From: Emergomyces orientalis
Lineage: Eukaryota > Ascomycota > Eurotiomycetes > Onygenales > Ajellomycetaceae
Direction: 5' to 3'
Length of the DNA: 64,000 nucleotides
Assembly: GCA_002110485.1 (NCBI GenBank)
Contig: MOWL01000093.1
Span: 248,001-312,000 of the forward strand
A program made the position numbers and the translations under genes. The notes under the pieces were generated by a model. The model was not told the DNA's origin. It did not search any database and saw nothing but the letters and a program-made list of their open reading frames with translations. Positions 34,317-46,250 of the stretch are shown here, piece after piece. Every line of letters begins with the position of its first letter. Within the stretch, counting starts at the first letter, position 1.

Positions 34317-35852
34317 TTAAATGAATTTACGAATGTTTTTGAGAGATGTTTAGATTTATGAAGAAGGTGATGATGAATGATGAATGATGAATGATGAAAA
34401 TTTGATTTTATGATAAGTTATTTTTTTGTATCTTACTTTTATAATATTTCTATTGATTCATTTATATCATAGCACGGTCAACAATACTCGCATGCTGAAG
34501 TTTACAGAACATGTATCGGGATACAGAATATATGAAATGTAAACCTTGATATATGTATATGCCATAATTGAATGCCAGAGTGACTGTTCACTATGCCTCA
34601 TCTTCCTTGTCAAAAGCGTCTGTGCAATGCCCAGCTCAGACCAGGCGTGAAACATAATAATTGGGAAAAGGGATAAAATTAGAGATATAATGGATATAAT
34701 GAAGTTATCGGAAAAGAAAGGAGGACAACTCATCGATGGAGAAGATCAGTAGAAAGTGGGGTTTCAAAAGGAGTAGATATACGAGAATAGAATAAAAGAA
34801 GAAATCAAGATGTGGGGAAAGAGAAGAATCAGAACTAATATTCAAGCGCCGGCACCCGCTCCCAGTTCATACTTCATCCCATCAAACAAAAATGGATAGA
34901 GGAAGTGGAGGGAGAGACAAAAAAAAGAGACAAAAAATAAACCTAACAGAAACAGGCGCCAACTGCAAAGTCCCAAATGATAATGTTCATAAAAACTCCA
35001 ATATACTCCAATGCTAGTGCCACAAAAACAAGAAAATAAGTGTGCAAAACAAAACGCGGAGAGGTATATCCAAAAAAAATATCCCCCCAGTTTCCCTCCG
35101 CCCTTAGTCCCAGGGTCAACGTGCCATGATATATACGGCACGACCTGACCTGATCCGACCGCATTGAATGAGAAATCGATAGGAGAAAAGGAAATGAAAG
35201 AGAAAAAGACGAAACGTAACGAAACGAAACATGGAGAGCATGTGGGTGAAAGTAAGAGGTAAGGATCGGGGACAAACAGGCTGGGAACTTTGTTATTTAG
35301 AAAGCCAGCTCGCTATAACGCTAGATTAACAGGGTATGTATTGTGAATGACGGCGATAGGAGGGTTTCCCCTAAATCAAAGTGTGCCGAGAGATAGAAAG
35401 GAACGAGTCTTGAAGTGCGTAGTAACGGGGCCTACGGCGGTATCGTAATCGTAGGTAGATAGTTGAGTTAGAATCAAGTGGGAAAATTCGATTGGAATCT
35501 GTAGTCGTTTCCGTGTCAGTGTCCCTCAGGCACCTCAACTCCCCTTCCCCCGCCTTCTCCGTTGCTATTTTGTTTTGTATTTTGAATACTTTTATCGCCT
35601 TTCGGAATCTTTGATTTGTTCCTTTAGGGGCATGTACATGTGCATGTGCATATTTCTTTTTATCCATAAATAGAAGGGCAAAGCACGACGGCAAGACGAT
35701 ATAATCCGCCTTGTAAGGTAAAAAGGAGTAAAAGTGAGATGGAATACCGATCCGGCCTAAACATCAGATGAGATGTTACCATCGTTGAGGTTGGGATTAT
35801 TTTATATTTATATATATGTAATTTTTAGCGGTGGAGAAAAGCTGATAAGTCG
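34317..35852. other. Convergent intergenic, 1.5 kb, AT-rich with small repeats
   Basis: An ATGATGA(ATG)-type microsatellite lies at 34366-34400 just after the coiled-coil gene. The rest has many short frames on minus without domains. Nothing else is supported. Confidence 0.45.
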
Positions 35853-37281
35853 TCATTCGATCACTGGCTTTTTCACATTGCCGACTATGGCTACGCCTAG
35901 GTATTTCAGAGCTTGAGGGTCGTGAACTCGGATTATCGTCGGGAGAGGTAGCATCGGGTTGTCTGGGTTAATGTGTCTTGCGTCTCTGGCGGCTTGTTCG
36001 ATGGCTTCCATTTCCTCCTTGCATCCAGCGTGGTCAAGTGGGCATACCACAATGGGCTGTCGCAAGACGATATCTCTTGCTGACGTTAGATGGGCCTGGT
36101 TGGAAAAAAGTTAGCAGACATTGTTCAATTAAGTTTGAAAATAAGTTACAATCCACCGCACCTTTACCGTTAGGTAGTATTCGATTTTATATAGTGACGC
36201 GGTAGTAGTAAAGCCGTTCACAGCGTACATTGGGAATGCCGGTTTCCCTCGCGGTAGGATTCCTTCTGCGTCTCTTAGGTCCCTTGAGGGAAACACGAGG
36301 CCTAGGTTGGTGATATATCCGGCCTCGGGCAGCTTCAGATTAACGCTCTCTGTTCGTTTGGTGAGGGACTTGGTTTTACGTTGCGGCTCGTCGCCTTCAT
36401 GGTTATAGATGATCTCTTCATCGATGGAGATGGTGATTTTTTGTATTGTGACTCGTCGAGCCTTATTCATCCAATCCGGGTTTGGAGAAAGCTTGACATA
36501 TACGCTGACTGGATCCATTGGCCCGTACGACCACCGCGGAAGTGAAATGCCTAGTGTTACTAAATGGTCTGTTACTTTTTCGGATGATTCTGGCCGATTA
36601 TACATGCCAAATGTCGAAAGTGTGTCATATCTTGAGATTGGAACGGGAAAAGCGTATTTCTTCTGTTCCGACGGGCCTTGCTGCACCATTACGACTAGCT
36701 CATAGTACGTCTCCGCCGTCCGACTGGGTAACTGTAGACTTGGTGGAGGCAGCCGCCGTGACGACTCTTGTCCGGCTTTGCCAAAAGGAATAAATAACAC
36801 GAAAGGAAGGTCCATGGCGATTATTTCTTCATGGTCGCGGCCCATTGCGCATCTAAAAAGCAGCATCTCTTTTCCCACGATATCCGTCAACTCCTTCCGA
36901 GGCGCTGCTAGATGCCTCTTCGTTACCGAATCTGCGGAAGGGTGTATAGTTTCTCTGCGCTGGAGGCATATTGTGACCATGGAGATGTTGACTGGTGCTG
37001 AAATACCGGCGCTGGGGCGGATCTCGACCTTGCCTTCGATGCGCGGCTGTAAATTTTTTAAAAGTTAGCGACGAGTCGTAAACCTAGCGCCAGATTGTCT
37101 CTCCACCAGCCAGCCTCCCTTCCACAACAACTCTGAAAGGTGGAGAGGAGTTTAAAGACTGCGGCTGTGGCGCTTTTTAAAAAGGGGGAGGAGGGGAACC
37201 TACCAACGTCGCGGATATGCCAGGGTAGCCAACGAGAAAATTACCGTTGGGGGGCCCTGACACACGCACGAATGCGGCCAT
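35853..37281 (-). CDS. Arrestin-like (alpha-arrestin family) protein
   Basis: Three minus-strand exons: 37281-37204, 37046-36162 and 36095-35853, all phase 0, giving 401 residues. The N-terminus MAAFVRVSGPPNGNFLVGYP is followed by LPRIEGKVEIRP, then a beta-rich domain with VNISMVTICLQRRETIHP, later DLPFVLFIPF, PVSVYVKLSPNP and YYLTVKAHLTSARDIVLRQ. The alternating beta strands with 'L.G.V.V....' and 'Y.L...' signatures match fungal arrestin N- and C-domains, and the length suits a compact arrestin core without long PY-motif tails. Such proteins are adaptors that bring Rsp5-type ubiquitin ligases to plasma-membrane transporters; I see no obvious PPxY motif, so coupling to the ligase is uncertain. 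Intron 2 has a weak donor, GTGCGG. Confidence 0.78.
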
Positions 37282-38196
37282 ATTGCTCCGGAGCTTCCTC
37301 CTAATTCACCATCAGAAGTGGACAGAGGGACCCGATGTGTTTCAGGAGTGGTCTGCAGCAGTAGTTGTCGATAGCGTTGATTGCGGAAGACTTGGAGTTG
37401 GCACATGAAGAGTTTAAAATGAAATGGAATGTAGGCTTGGGTATGTTCTATCTCCCCGCCCTCGCTGGCTTGGGTGGGTTTCTGCCGCCTTATCGCAGGG
37501 GGGGGTAATATGACGAATCGCGGTGCGGGCGCTTAGGAGGGATAGAATGGAACAGAAGGCCAGCCCTAAGACAACAGGAGGTTATGTTGGGAGAGACAGG
37601 AAAGATGCGGTCAACACGACTCCAGGGGAGAAAATGGTTTGATTGTGGAATCCTTCCCGTGCGAATGAGGTCGGACCAGTGATGGTGTGTGCAGTGTGTG
37701 CAGTGCGTGCTGGGCTGAGGAAGACAGGGCGAGAAGCGCAGCCCTGGAGACTTGAACAAGCAGCTGGCTGAGACGCCTATTGGTGGCTGGGCAGACAAGT
37801 AAGGTTTGTCAGGGATTGGCTTCAGTTGAGGGGCAGGGAGAGGAGGTTTAGAGCAGTGGAAAGTGCTGGACGAGAGGGTGTTCGCGGTTATAGCTAATTG
37901 TTTCCTTTGCAGGAGTGGTGGTCTACTGGGTGAAACAGAATTCGATGGGATGGATAGGGGATGGGGGCTAGAAAAGGCGGAATTTAATAAACACGAGGTT
38001 AAAGAATGGGCTAGAGGCGGAGTGGCCGGTGGGTGGCTTCAACGGTTGGGCGTTTTTGTTTGTTTACTTGCAGGAGGCAGTTTTGATGGTCGCCTTGTCA
38101 TTGTCCACACAGTCTCCGGAACAACAACACCAGCAACTCGTCTCTTTTGCGTTGTCGTCAAGAGACGAGAGTCAGTGATGATGGTGATGATGGTGG

Positions 38197-38246
<50 letters not shown>

Positions 38247-40019
38247 TTGTTGCAGTTGATGAAAGTGTGTGGAAAAAAGGAGAGCTGCCTTGTATTATTT
38301 TGTACTGTACAGTACGCCTTGAAAGGGGACTCTGTTATTGAAACAAACAGCATGTACTCGGTACAAGTTCTGTGGGACCTTCTGCCCGGATTTTCCGACC
38401 TTATTTGAGCCTCGCCCTTGTACTGAATACCGCCGTCATCAAACAACACAACCGTATCGGTCCATACACCCCGTTCCAGCCACCATATAATACACGTGCC
38501 TTCGCTTCCCCCAAGATCTACATCTTGGAAATATCTGTCGTTTACTCTTCTTTTTTTTTTTTATACAGAATTGTGTATTCCTTCATTGATGTAATATCTA
38601 CTGACTATTTTCTGTTTATGATAGATAGCCCCAGGGCCCGACTTCACCTTGCCATCTCCATCTCCTGAAGCATGAACTAATACCGGTAACATAACTACAG
38701 GGTGGTCAACTCGCCATGCCAGATATGCAAGTTCCCAATATTTTTTGTGCGCCAGGGAATGGATGGAGGTTGATCGCCGTCGTCTAACTAACTACCCCAG
38801 CATAATTATTCATCTTGGGTTTTGTTCCGCGAGAAAACTCCACTCCGCTTGTGACAAGTGTTGTAACAGTTTTTCTCTATCCATTTTCGGAGCCTCGCGA
38901 AAGGGCCTACCCTGTGCAGTGTAAATATGTTGGCAGTAGTGTGCAGAAGGGGAGAATAAGAATTCGCCAAGCAAGGATACTTATTTCCTTGACCAGGATG
39001 CAGTTGAAAAAGGGATAAGCCCAAACCAGTTAGTGATACGAATTATTGGGCTGCTGAAGGGTGGGAAGAAGCCAAGGGAAAATTCTATCTTTATCTCTCC
39101 GGCTCCCCCCCTTTTTCGACCTTGGACTCGGTTATGTTCCAAAGACTCAGCTAACTAGCTTAGGGCTAGTTGAACTCACCCACGCCAACACGAGGTTGAG
39201 GCTCAACTGCCAAAGGATCCACCAGTTCGTTCCATGCCCTTGTCCGTTGGGGACCAGAGAGCGCACTGCTTGTGTGTTCAGGGGAGGAAAAAATTTGACA
39301 ACGCAAGCAACACCAATTTTGCCAATTTGCCCAATTGCCCAGCCGCCAACGCCAGGTACTAGTATTTGTTTATCGAGAACCCAGATGAAACCCATATATG
39401 TTGGCCACTGACAAAATTTATGGCGGGGCCTCCCTCGTGGCAGTTGACATTAAAAACTGACCCATATCAATCTCCTGTCACCACTTTTAATGATCCATCC
39501 AGGGAGATTAAAGCCCCGGCCTCAAGGCTGCAGAAGCGGGGAAGACAGCTGAATGTCGTTCTCCATCTTCATGCGCTGTATGTACTATATGTATGTACCT
39601 AGGTATGGGGTCGATTCCCTCCATTTTGCAGCCCGAAACCTCATTGATGGAACACATCACTTGATATCCAACTTGTGACCAGAGCCATGGTAGGTTTTTA
39701 TGAGTGTATGAGCCCTGACTCTTCATATTGTCCCCTTCTTGTAAGAAAAGCTAAACATCTATATCACATGTCTTCTATCATAGATCCTCCGTCCACTGAT
39801 CTTCCGAAACCAACCATCCCCAATGTCAAGGCTGGATATTCACCGTCCAGGGACACATTCCTCCACCCATGACACAACTGATTAAAGACTATTGTTGCAA
39901 CTTTCAAACTGGTAGGGTGGAGAGAAGAAAACTTTATCCAGTTGAACAGTGCTTGTGACATCATTGCCAGAAAACATGGAATTGTGTACTGTTACTTTCA
40001 AGATTCTTGACATTGCAGG
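37282..40019. other. Intergenic, 2.7 kb, with (ATG)n tract
   Basis: Holds the arrestin promoter and then sequence with no supported gene. The trinucleotide tract at 38178-38249 forces long Ile or Asp runs in several frames. A near-copy of the TGTACAGTACA word is at 38306-38315. Confidence 0.45.
38178..38249. repeat. (GAT)n/(ATC)n trinucleotide microsatellite
   Basis: About 24 near-perfect ATG units (interrupted by GTG early in the tract) run from 38178 to 38249. Frames crossing it read as poly-Met, poly-Asp or poly-Ile on the two strands; these are artefacts of the repeat. Confidence 0.93.
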
Positions 40020-40796
40020 TTGAGCATGATTGCAATGGCCAAGTTTTCATTGCCTGAATTCTTGAAGCTAGACATCACTCTCAATTCAGCTTCCAAATCA
40101 AATAGAAAATTGGTGACCAAATTATGCAACCCTTTTTATTTTAACAACAAGAAAGAATTATTAATCCTTTTCTTTTGTGTGGACAAGCATTATATCCATG
40201 AGGTTCGTGTGTATGATGTTTTTTCCAAGTCAATGGCACAGCTAGTACCCAGTTTCTATGGGTCATATTCTTTGAACATTCCGGCTGAGGGACCTGCAAT
40301 GCGCACTGGTCAACTTATTCTGATGGAGCACATACCTGGAATATCAATACAACAAATCAATTCAGAAAGATTTCCTCGCTCCTCTCACCAAGAGATCATG
40401 AAATCAGTGATTGACTTGGAAAGTTTAGTGTACAAACAGGATATCCTACTCATGAATCTAAACCCTAGAAATGTCAATATGGTGGAGAAACCTGGGTTAG
40501 ATTCCAAATGAAATCTTCTGTTTCTTGACTTTGCGGAAATTCTTTTCAGCCGGAGAAGAGATGATCCAGTTGTTTTCAAATAAAACCTGTTTCTTGGTCT
40601 GTATATCTCGCCTCGTTTCCGGTGGAATAAAACTATGGCAATGCAATCAAATGACTGGATTTATTAGGGTTGGCGCCGTTGGATTGAAGAAATGCATGCT
40701 CACACTACTACATCAATCACGCAAGAAATGTGGGACACCTACAGCTGATGAATGGAATTTTTTGTTTGCTTCACGCTGCTCGTGGCAGAATCCTAA
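40020..40796 (+). pseudogene. Decayed phosphotransferase/kinase-like gene (APH-like fungal family)
   Basis: One frame holds a near-continuous match, as I remember the family, to fungal phosphotransferase-like proteins of Aspergillus type: FSLPEFLKLDITL, EVRVYDVFSKSMAQLVPSFY, QLILMEHIPGISIQQIN, MKSVIDLESLVY, LMNLNPRNVNMV (the catalytic-loop position), LFLDFAEILFSRRRDDPV, NLFLGLYISP and DW..GWRRWIEEMHAHT. It is broken by five in-frame stops at 40509, 40581, 40665, 40746 and 40749. Each sits where relatives have Arg, Gln or Trp-type codons, so single C-to-T or G-to-A changes would explain them. The usual catalytic-loop HGDL is NLNPRN here. No indel is needed over about 740 bases. It is a dead gene copy, perhaps hit by repeat-induced point mutation. 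Confidence 0.75.
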
Positions 40797-42087
40797 GTTT
40801 TTCAACTTGATTCTCGCACAATTGGGGGCGGGCTCAAAGAGCTTGGTTGAAGAGCCCAGGTGGACGCTGGCAGTGAGGTGGGGGTATGAGGCTGTTATCG
40901 TGTTGTTGGTTACGATGGGAGTTCCTGTCAAATGTGCCCCAATGAAAGAGTGACTACCAAAGCTGAGGAGCAGTGTGCTTAGAAAGGGGAATATAACTGC
41001 GATACGCTTTGACGACAGATTAGAGTGGATGCCGGTATATGGTAGGAATAAGCTAATAAGATTATATATGTAGGACGGGAAGCCTACCATGGGACCTATT
41101 GATGGAGTATGGTATGATGAGCACTTGGAAGTGCGACAGCGAATTTGGTGGGTTTCAGTTCAGAGTCCCGGTCAGAATGATAGCAGAGGCCAGAAAAAAG
41201 GTGACAGCAGAAGGGAAAGCGGTGGAAGTATGTACACACCATATTCTTTTTGCTTGTTATTGGTTTCTTACCTTACACATTATCTTTTCTAAAATCTCTC
41301 GTATGTTTATATAGTTTAGATGGAATTAATGCTAGTATTGAATAATACGCAGGAGTACATGCAATAAATGGATATAACTTCCATGGTGGCTGCTCCCCGC
41401 TTCCGTTTCCTCTAATGTAGTAGCCATTTAGCCAGGCCTCGATAACATTTCAATTTTTAATGGGCACGTTCGAGAACCAATTAAAGTATGTTCTGCATTT
41501 TGCATCAGACTATAACTTCTAGAGCTGTGGATATGCCTGTACCTGGCTGGAGTTAACGGTGAACGAAAGGTGATAATTCCGGCGTCGGTCTTTTGGATGC
41601 AGCTAGGTTTTTCGTGCAATCGTCACCATCTGGTGTTGGATTTCGAGCATATCAGGGGTGGCTGCAGAGCGGGAAAGTACTGTATACACCTGGGCAGTAA
41701 TCTTTGATTGTAACCCAAAGGGGGGGCTTGTAGCCAGTTCGTTGCTAGTGGTCTAAAGAACAGGCTGAGGAGTGTTTAATAATGATCATGATTGGCTTCA
41801 GCGACAAATGGCGGACTGTTCAACGAGCGCTTTTGACCGCAGCGCTTCATTGAAGGATGATAGGAAGTGGTTGATCTTACCTAGGTATACTCTGTACTCC
41901 TTAACTAGAACAGTTTGATGGCTAAGTTATCAATCAGATAAGATTTTATCATGTGATATTCTCCAGGTTCCTTTCTCAAATCATCGCACCAACAGGAGAA
42001 CATCGAGTACTCCTAGGATTCTTACCGACTCGAGAGTTACTTATTGTTTGTTGGGGGGGATTCAATTTATAGGGTGTTTTTTTCAGT
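40797..42087. other. Intergenic, 1.3 kb, possible further coding debris
   Basis: A short frame at 41099-41230 reads STWKCDSEFGGFQFRVPVRM and IAEARKKVTAEGKAVE, which looks protein-like but is only ~45 codons; it may be the remains of another gene or the tail of the pseudogene. Nothing else is supported before the cyclophilin gene. Confidence 0.4.
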
Positions 42088-42894
42088 ATGTCCGTAACGG
42101 TAAGCCATCAACTATTCCACCATTTAAACCAAAACCCCGAATATTTTCCCACCCACTCATAGCCACAGCTGACATATATTCCCCGCGATCCCAGCTCCAT
42201 ACCACCCATGGCGACCTCAAAGTAGAAGTGTTCCATGAAGCGACACCAAAGACTGCAGAGGTATGTATTCTCTACAAGTTAGCCAAATCAGTAACCCGTT
42301 CTTTTCATCACCTTGGCTAACAAAAAAGCGACTGATACGCAGAACTTTCTCGCCCTGTGCGCATCAGGCGCATACGACAATACCCCCTTCCACCGCCTAA
42401 TTCCCTCCTTCATGGTTCAAGGCGGCGATATCTCCCTCTCAAAAAACAAAAACACCTCCCCTCTCCCCTTCGACATCCCCAAAGGTGGCACATCCATCTA
42501 TCATCCCGCCCCCTTATCCCATGAAATCCACCTCCCTACCATCCGCCACAACGCTCGCGGCATGCTAAGCATGGCGAGCAAATCATTGAAATCTCAATCT
42601 ACTTCTGGCGTCACGGAGACGACGGAGGTTAATGGTAGTCAGTTCTTCATCACGTTTGCGCCTGCGCCGCATTTGGATGGGAAGAGTACCGTTTTTGGGA
42701 AGGTGTTGGCAGCTGGTGAGGGCGAGCCGGGTGGGGAGGTGTTAGAGCGGTTGGAGAAGGCTAAGGTCAAAATAGATAAGAAAGGGAGGGTTGTGCAGCC
42801 GTCGTCGTTGGGGGAGGAGGAGGTGAGGGAGCAAGGCTGGGAGGCTGTTGGGATTGAGAGGGTGACCATTCATGCGAATCCGTTTGCGGTATGA
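42088..42894 (+). CDS. CYP10: Peptidyl-prolyl isomerase, PPIL3/Cyp10-type cyclophilin
   Basis: Three exons: 42088-42099, 42195-42260 and 42343-42894, all phase 0, giving 209 residues. The start MSVTLHTTHGDLKVEVF is the family N-terminus and justifies a first coding exon of only 12 bases, followed by TPKTAENFLALCASGAYDNT. Active-site landmarks are FHRLIPSFMVQGGD (catalytic Arg and Phe) and GSQFFITFAPAPHLDGKSTVFGKV; the Trp of cyclophilin A is His here, as in PPIL3. Between them lies an insertion of about 45 residues (around IPKGGTSIYHPAP and SKSLKSQST) relative to the 160-residue human protein. PPIL3 orthologues are nuclear and spliceosome-associated. It converges with ZPR1. Confidence 0.93.
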
Positions 42895-43653
42895 CCGGGT
42901 GGAAATCCTTTTTAATTTGGAGGGTAGGTAGTGGGACGTGGATATGATATCCTATGTTGGATTTGATTCACTTGATGTGCGAAAATTCTGGCACGTGGGA
43001 TATGTGTGGCTGGCGGGGGGTCGACTTGCATTTTTTTTTGATTTTTTGATAGAGGCTACACAAATGCTCCCGTCTCAGGATTACAGGGACCATATGTAAC
43101 CCAGATGGCCAAGTGTCCCCCACCGAGCTTTGCAGGAATATTTTCTCGCAACACGCTTGATTTTGCTTCGTATATGAGAATGCGGAGTAGATCAATGCCA
43201 GACAGATCGCGTTTGGTTAATTGATTCCACATATATTCTCTTGGTGAGGAATTAAAATTCCTCAAATAGGAAACGGGAAGAGGGTGAAGCGGTTTACAAA
43301 TGGATGGGATGTACGATAAAATAGGCTATCTTATGATATGGTGGAAATATATTGCTTCGGGGAGTTATTCTATTAATTTTCTTTTTCTAGCTTCTGAACA
43401 AATTTATATACAACCAACAAGGCGCTAGCGGCATGAAGAACATCGGACTCCTTATATAGCAAGGGAAGAGATATATGGACCTTTGTTGGAGTATGGAAGG
43501 TGGCAAGTGGGGTAAAAGGGTTGCAGGGAGATAGGGAGATAGGGAGGATTGTACAGAGACACAGGGATGCCACTTCTTAATGTTCATATCCACTGCCTTC
43601 GTAAAAGGAGAAGTCATATCAAAAAAGGGGGGAAACATGGAATGTAACAATCG
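42895..43653. other. Convergent 3' region between CYP10 and ZPR1
   Basis: Contains the 3' ends of two convergent genes. Short frames on minus (60-90 codons) have no domain. Nothing else is seen. Confidence 0.45.
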
Positions 43654-45234
43654 TTATGATTTTTGCTCTGTTTCAGCTTTGTCATCAGCTTCATAACCCT
43701 CGGTCTTCATATCTTTCAAACCTAACTCATCCTCTTCCTCATCGGTGCGCGTGTACTCCTCAATCTTAAGTCGCGGATCTGGTTCCGGAGTATAGAGATC
43801 TTGCACATAGCTGTTGGCAAGCGGGTCCTCCAGCGTAATATTAAACTTCAGTTCACCTTTGATAGCGGAATCGAGGCGCGAGAAGAATCGATCCCAGATA
43901 AGCTTGTCGTTCTGCTGCATGGAGTCGCCGGGCGCAAGGTCTTCATCTCCCGTCTCGAAAATTTGCCCATAAAGTTGGTCACGAACTTGAGTGAGAAGGC
44001 CCTCTACGGTTGTGAATCTCCCTCCAAGGGTACCTGGCTGGACAGAGAGATCGAGCTCGCTGCTCGCCAAGGCACAGGTGTCTGATTTCAAAATGTCGCG
44101 AGACAGGTCCTCCAGTCCTGCTACTTCTAGAGTGACTCTTCGACCCTTTTCTGGGATAGAGCCGCCTGTTTTCACTTCGTTGGTGCGATATCCGCAATGG
44201 TCACAAACAGTGCTCCAGATGAACACCTCTTTAAAGTGTGGGATGCTGACTTTCTGCATGTTAACGACGCAGACCTTGCTGCAACCGGGGCATTCTGATG
44301 GAAGGGTATAAACTTGGCCATCGATGATATCAAGGTCGTCGGGATCACCTGCTGACATGATCATGTTTGCATCCTCCTCGGGTTTTCCTCCCCCTTCTGC
44401 GGAAAGCCCAAGTTCCTCGTTTTGTTCTCGAGTCCTCGGGTAGTCTTTGCGTTTATTCTTTCCTCCTTCATCGTGTGGTGCCGGCGAGATCCATGAGTTT
44501 CCAGTCGGATCATCGAGGGAAATTGTGAAAGGGAAGGAAGATCCTTCAATCATCAGCTTCAGTTTCTGAATGACGCCCTCAAGTGCTTTATATAGTTCTG
44601 GATCGACCTGTTTGCGAGCGGGCTGCTCAGCCTCCAACTGGGACAAAATTTTGGTTAAAATTCCCTCGATATTGGTGAATTGTCCCGATTCCTTTGGCAT
44701 TTCAATCCCTAAGGTTTCGAGTCGGAATATAGCTGAATCGCCCTTGACAACTTGACGTTCGAAATCTTTCATGGTCGTCACCTCAAGAGTATATTTTGTG
44801 CCCTGCTCTTGAATCTCGCCAGCGGACTTAATGGAGTTATTCTTGAAGTGGCAATGGGGGCACTCGAAGGACTCTAAAAGGACGTCGCGGAAAAAGGGAA
44901 TTTTGATCAGAAGAAGCTTCGTAACTCCCTAGATTTTGATAATCGTTAGATAGGATTCAATTTAGATTGAGATTGAGATATATATATCGACGGTTATACC
45001 TACGTTTTCCTGACAGTTCATACAAAGGCTTTCCAGTTGCATTAGCCCGGTATCATCATCAGTTTCGATTTTGTTGTGGCTATCTCTCTCATCTTTATCG
45101 GCCTGTTTCTGGGCGGCGTCGATGGGATCCATTGTTCCCGCCTGTGAGTTAAGCTCCACCGATTTGTCTTGTGCGTTTAAGGTAGAAAGAGATTGTGTGC
45201 TTTGGGTTTCCTTGGTCTCGTTATTGGTAGCCAT
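43654..45234 (-). CDS. ZPR1: Zinc finger protein Zpr1
   Basis: Two minus-strand exons, 45234-45004 and 44928-43654, joined in phase 0 (donor GTAGGT, acceptor CCTAG), giving 501 residues. The protein has the duplicated ZPR1 architecture: first C4 finger LESLCMNCQENGVTKLLL with FECPHCHFKNNSI, followed by GTKYTLEVTTMKDFERQVVK and RLETLGIEMP; then a second finger PSECPGCSKVCVVN with TVCDHCGYRTNEVKTGG and the matching GRRVTLEVAGLEDLSRDILK. The C-terminus is acidic (TRTDEEEDELGL). Zpr1 is an essential chaperone-like factor for eEF1A folding. An upstream in-frame ATG at 45300 exists, but the acidic N-terminus from MATNNETKE fits the family better. Confidence 0.95.
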
Positions 45235-45629
45235 GTTCGTGAAGTCGAAAGAGAGGAAGACTGAAGGGGGAAGTTCTGGGGACTTTTGATCCCACTTCAT
45301 ACAGGCGCCCTGATATTTCGTTGTGACTTCGCTGTGCTGTGACTCAATTCTGACTTATGAGATGACCGTCAAAGAGTGCTTAATGATTATCTCACTTCCC
45401 TGTCTCTCTAGTCGTGGCAGCTGATGACTGACTTAAATAAGTAACTATTGTAACTATTCCTTGTGTTGGTTCTCCAACTACCAACACTGAAATAAAATTC
45501 CCTTTGATTAAAAAAAAAAGTGGCGGCAGTGACGCTAATCCATACTCGATCTAGGTCAGAAGGTTCCTTTAACAAAATACCCCGCGCTAACTGCTTTAGG
45601 ATCGGAACGGATAAACTCCATTCCGGCCA
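45235..45629. other. Tandem intergenic gap ZPR1 / Rpr2-type gene
   Basis: 395 bases that must hold the 3' end of the minus-strand Rpr2-type gene and the ZPR1 promoter. An A11 run lies at about 45510. No other feature. Confidence 0.5.
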
Positions 45630-46250
45630 TCAATGTTGGAGAAAGTCCAGCAAATCCAGAGACGATGATGGGGAGGTCTGAGGCTGCACGCGCTGCTTGC
45701 CTGCTGCTAGCGCTGCCATGAGGCCTTGCTGCTTGCGAGCTTTCGCTCTCTTCTTGCTGCTGAGATTATCCGTAGATTTCTGTAACGTAGTGGTGCCGGT
45801 GGATTCAGTGCCCAGCCTTTCGGTATCTAGTCTCCCTGTTTGAGAGGGTGTCTGAGCTGCTGATGGAGGTTTCCTGGCTTGTCCAGGTTTGATAACACTC
45901 TGCAATGATACGAATTTCTGGCGATGGCATCGCAGACATCTGTATATAACAAATGGAGAGGACCCAAGTGACAAGGTTTGTTCCTTCGAAGCCAAGTGAC
46001 CTCTATTGCGACGCTTCATCTCACGACTGCATTTGATAGTGATGGTTTTTGAAGAATCAGGGGTTCTGATACTTCCACAGGCGCCACATAATTCACGATG
46101 TTGGGCAACAGACAACCGCTTTGACTCATCGCGGAGGAGCTGGTTGTGAATTGCCAATAGGTGGGAGGAGGTTGAAGGGCTTTGAGTAGCAAGGTAATGC
46201 GCAGAATTTTTCAAAAATTTTAGCTGGGTAGTAGATACGGACGAAGACAT
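45630..46250 (-). CDS. RNase P/MRP subunit, Rpr2/Rpp21/Snm1 family
   Basis: A single minus-strand exon of 206 residues from the ATG at 46250 (a second in-frame ATG at 46268 would add six residues). The N-terminal half is helical: QLKFLKNSAHYLATQSPSTS, SHLLAIHNQLLRDESKRL. It is followed by a zinc ribbon with cysteine pairs CGACG and CLRCH about 60 residues apart, the second in FVIYRCLRCHRQKFVSL. The C-terminus is basic and low complexity (KKRAKARKQQG) and probably disordered. This order is that of Rpr2/Rpp21/Snm1 proteins, which bind RNase P or RNase MRP RNA and act in pre-tRNA 5' cleavage or rRNA processing in the nucleus. Which of the two complexes is unclear. Confidence 0.8.
   Translation of the reverse strand: MSSSVSTTQLKFLKNSAHYLATQSPSTSSHLLAIHNQLLRDESKRLSVAQHRELCGACGSIRTPDSSKTITIKCSREMKRRNRGHLASKEQTLSLGSSPFVIYRCLRCHRQKFVSLQSVIKPGQARKPPSAAQTPSQTGRLDTERLGTESTGTTTLQKSTDNLSSKKRAKARKQQGLMAALAAGKQRVQPQTSPSSSLDLLDFLQH

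Noticed and set aside
38039..38449. Minus-strand frame with a long Ile run (and plus-strand Asp run)
   Set aside because: Created entirely by the ATG/ATC microsatellite.
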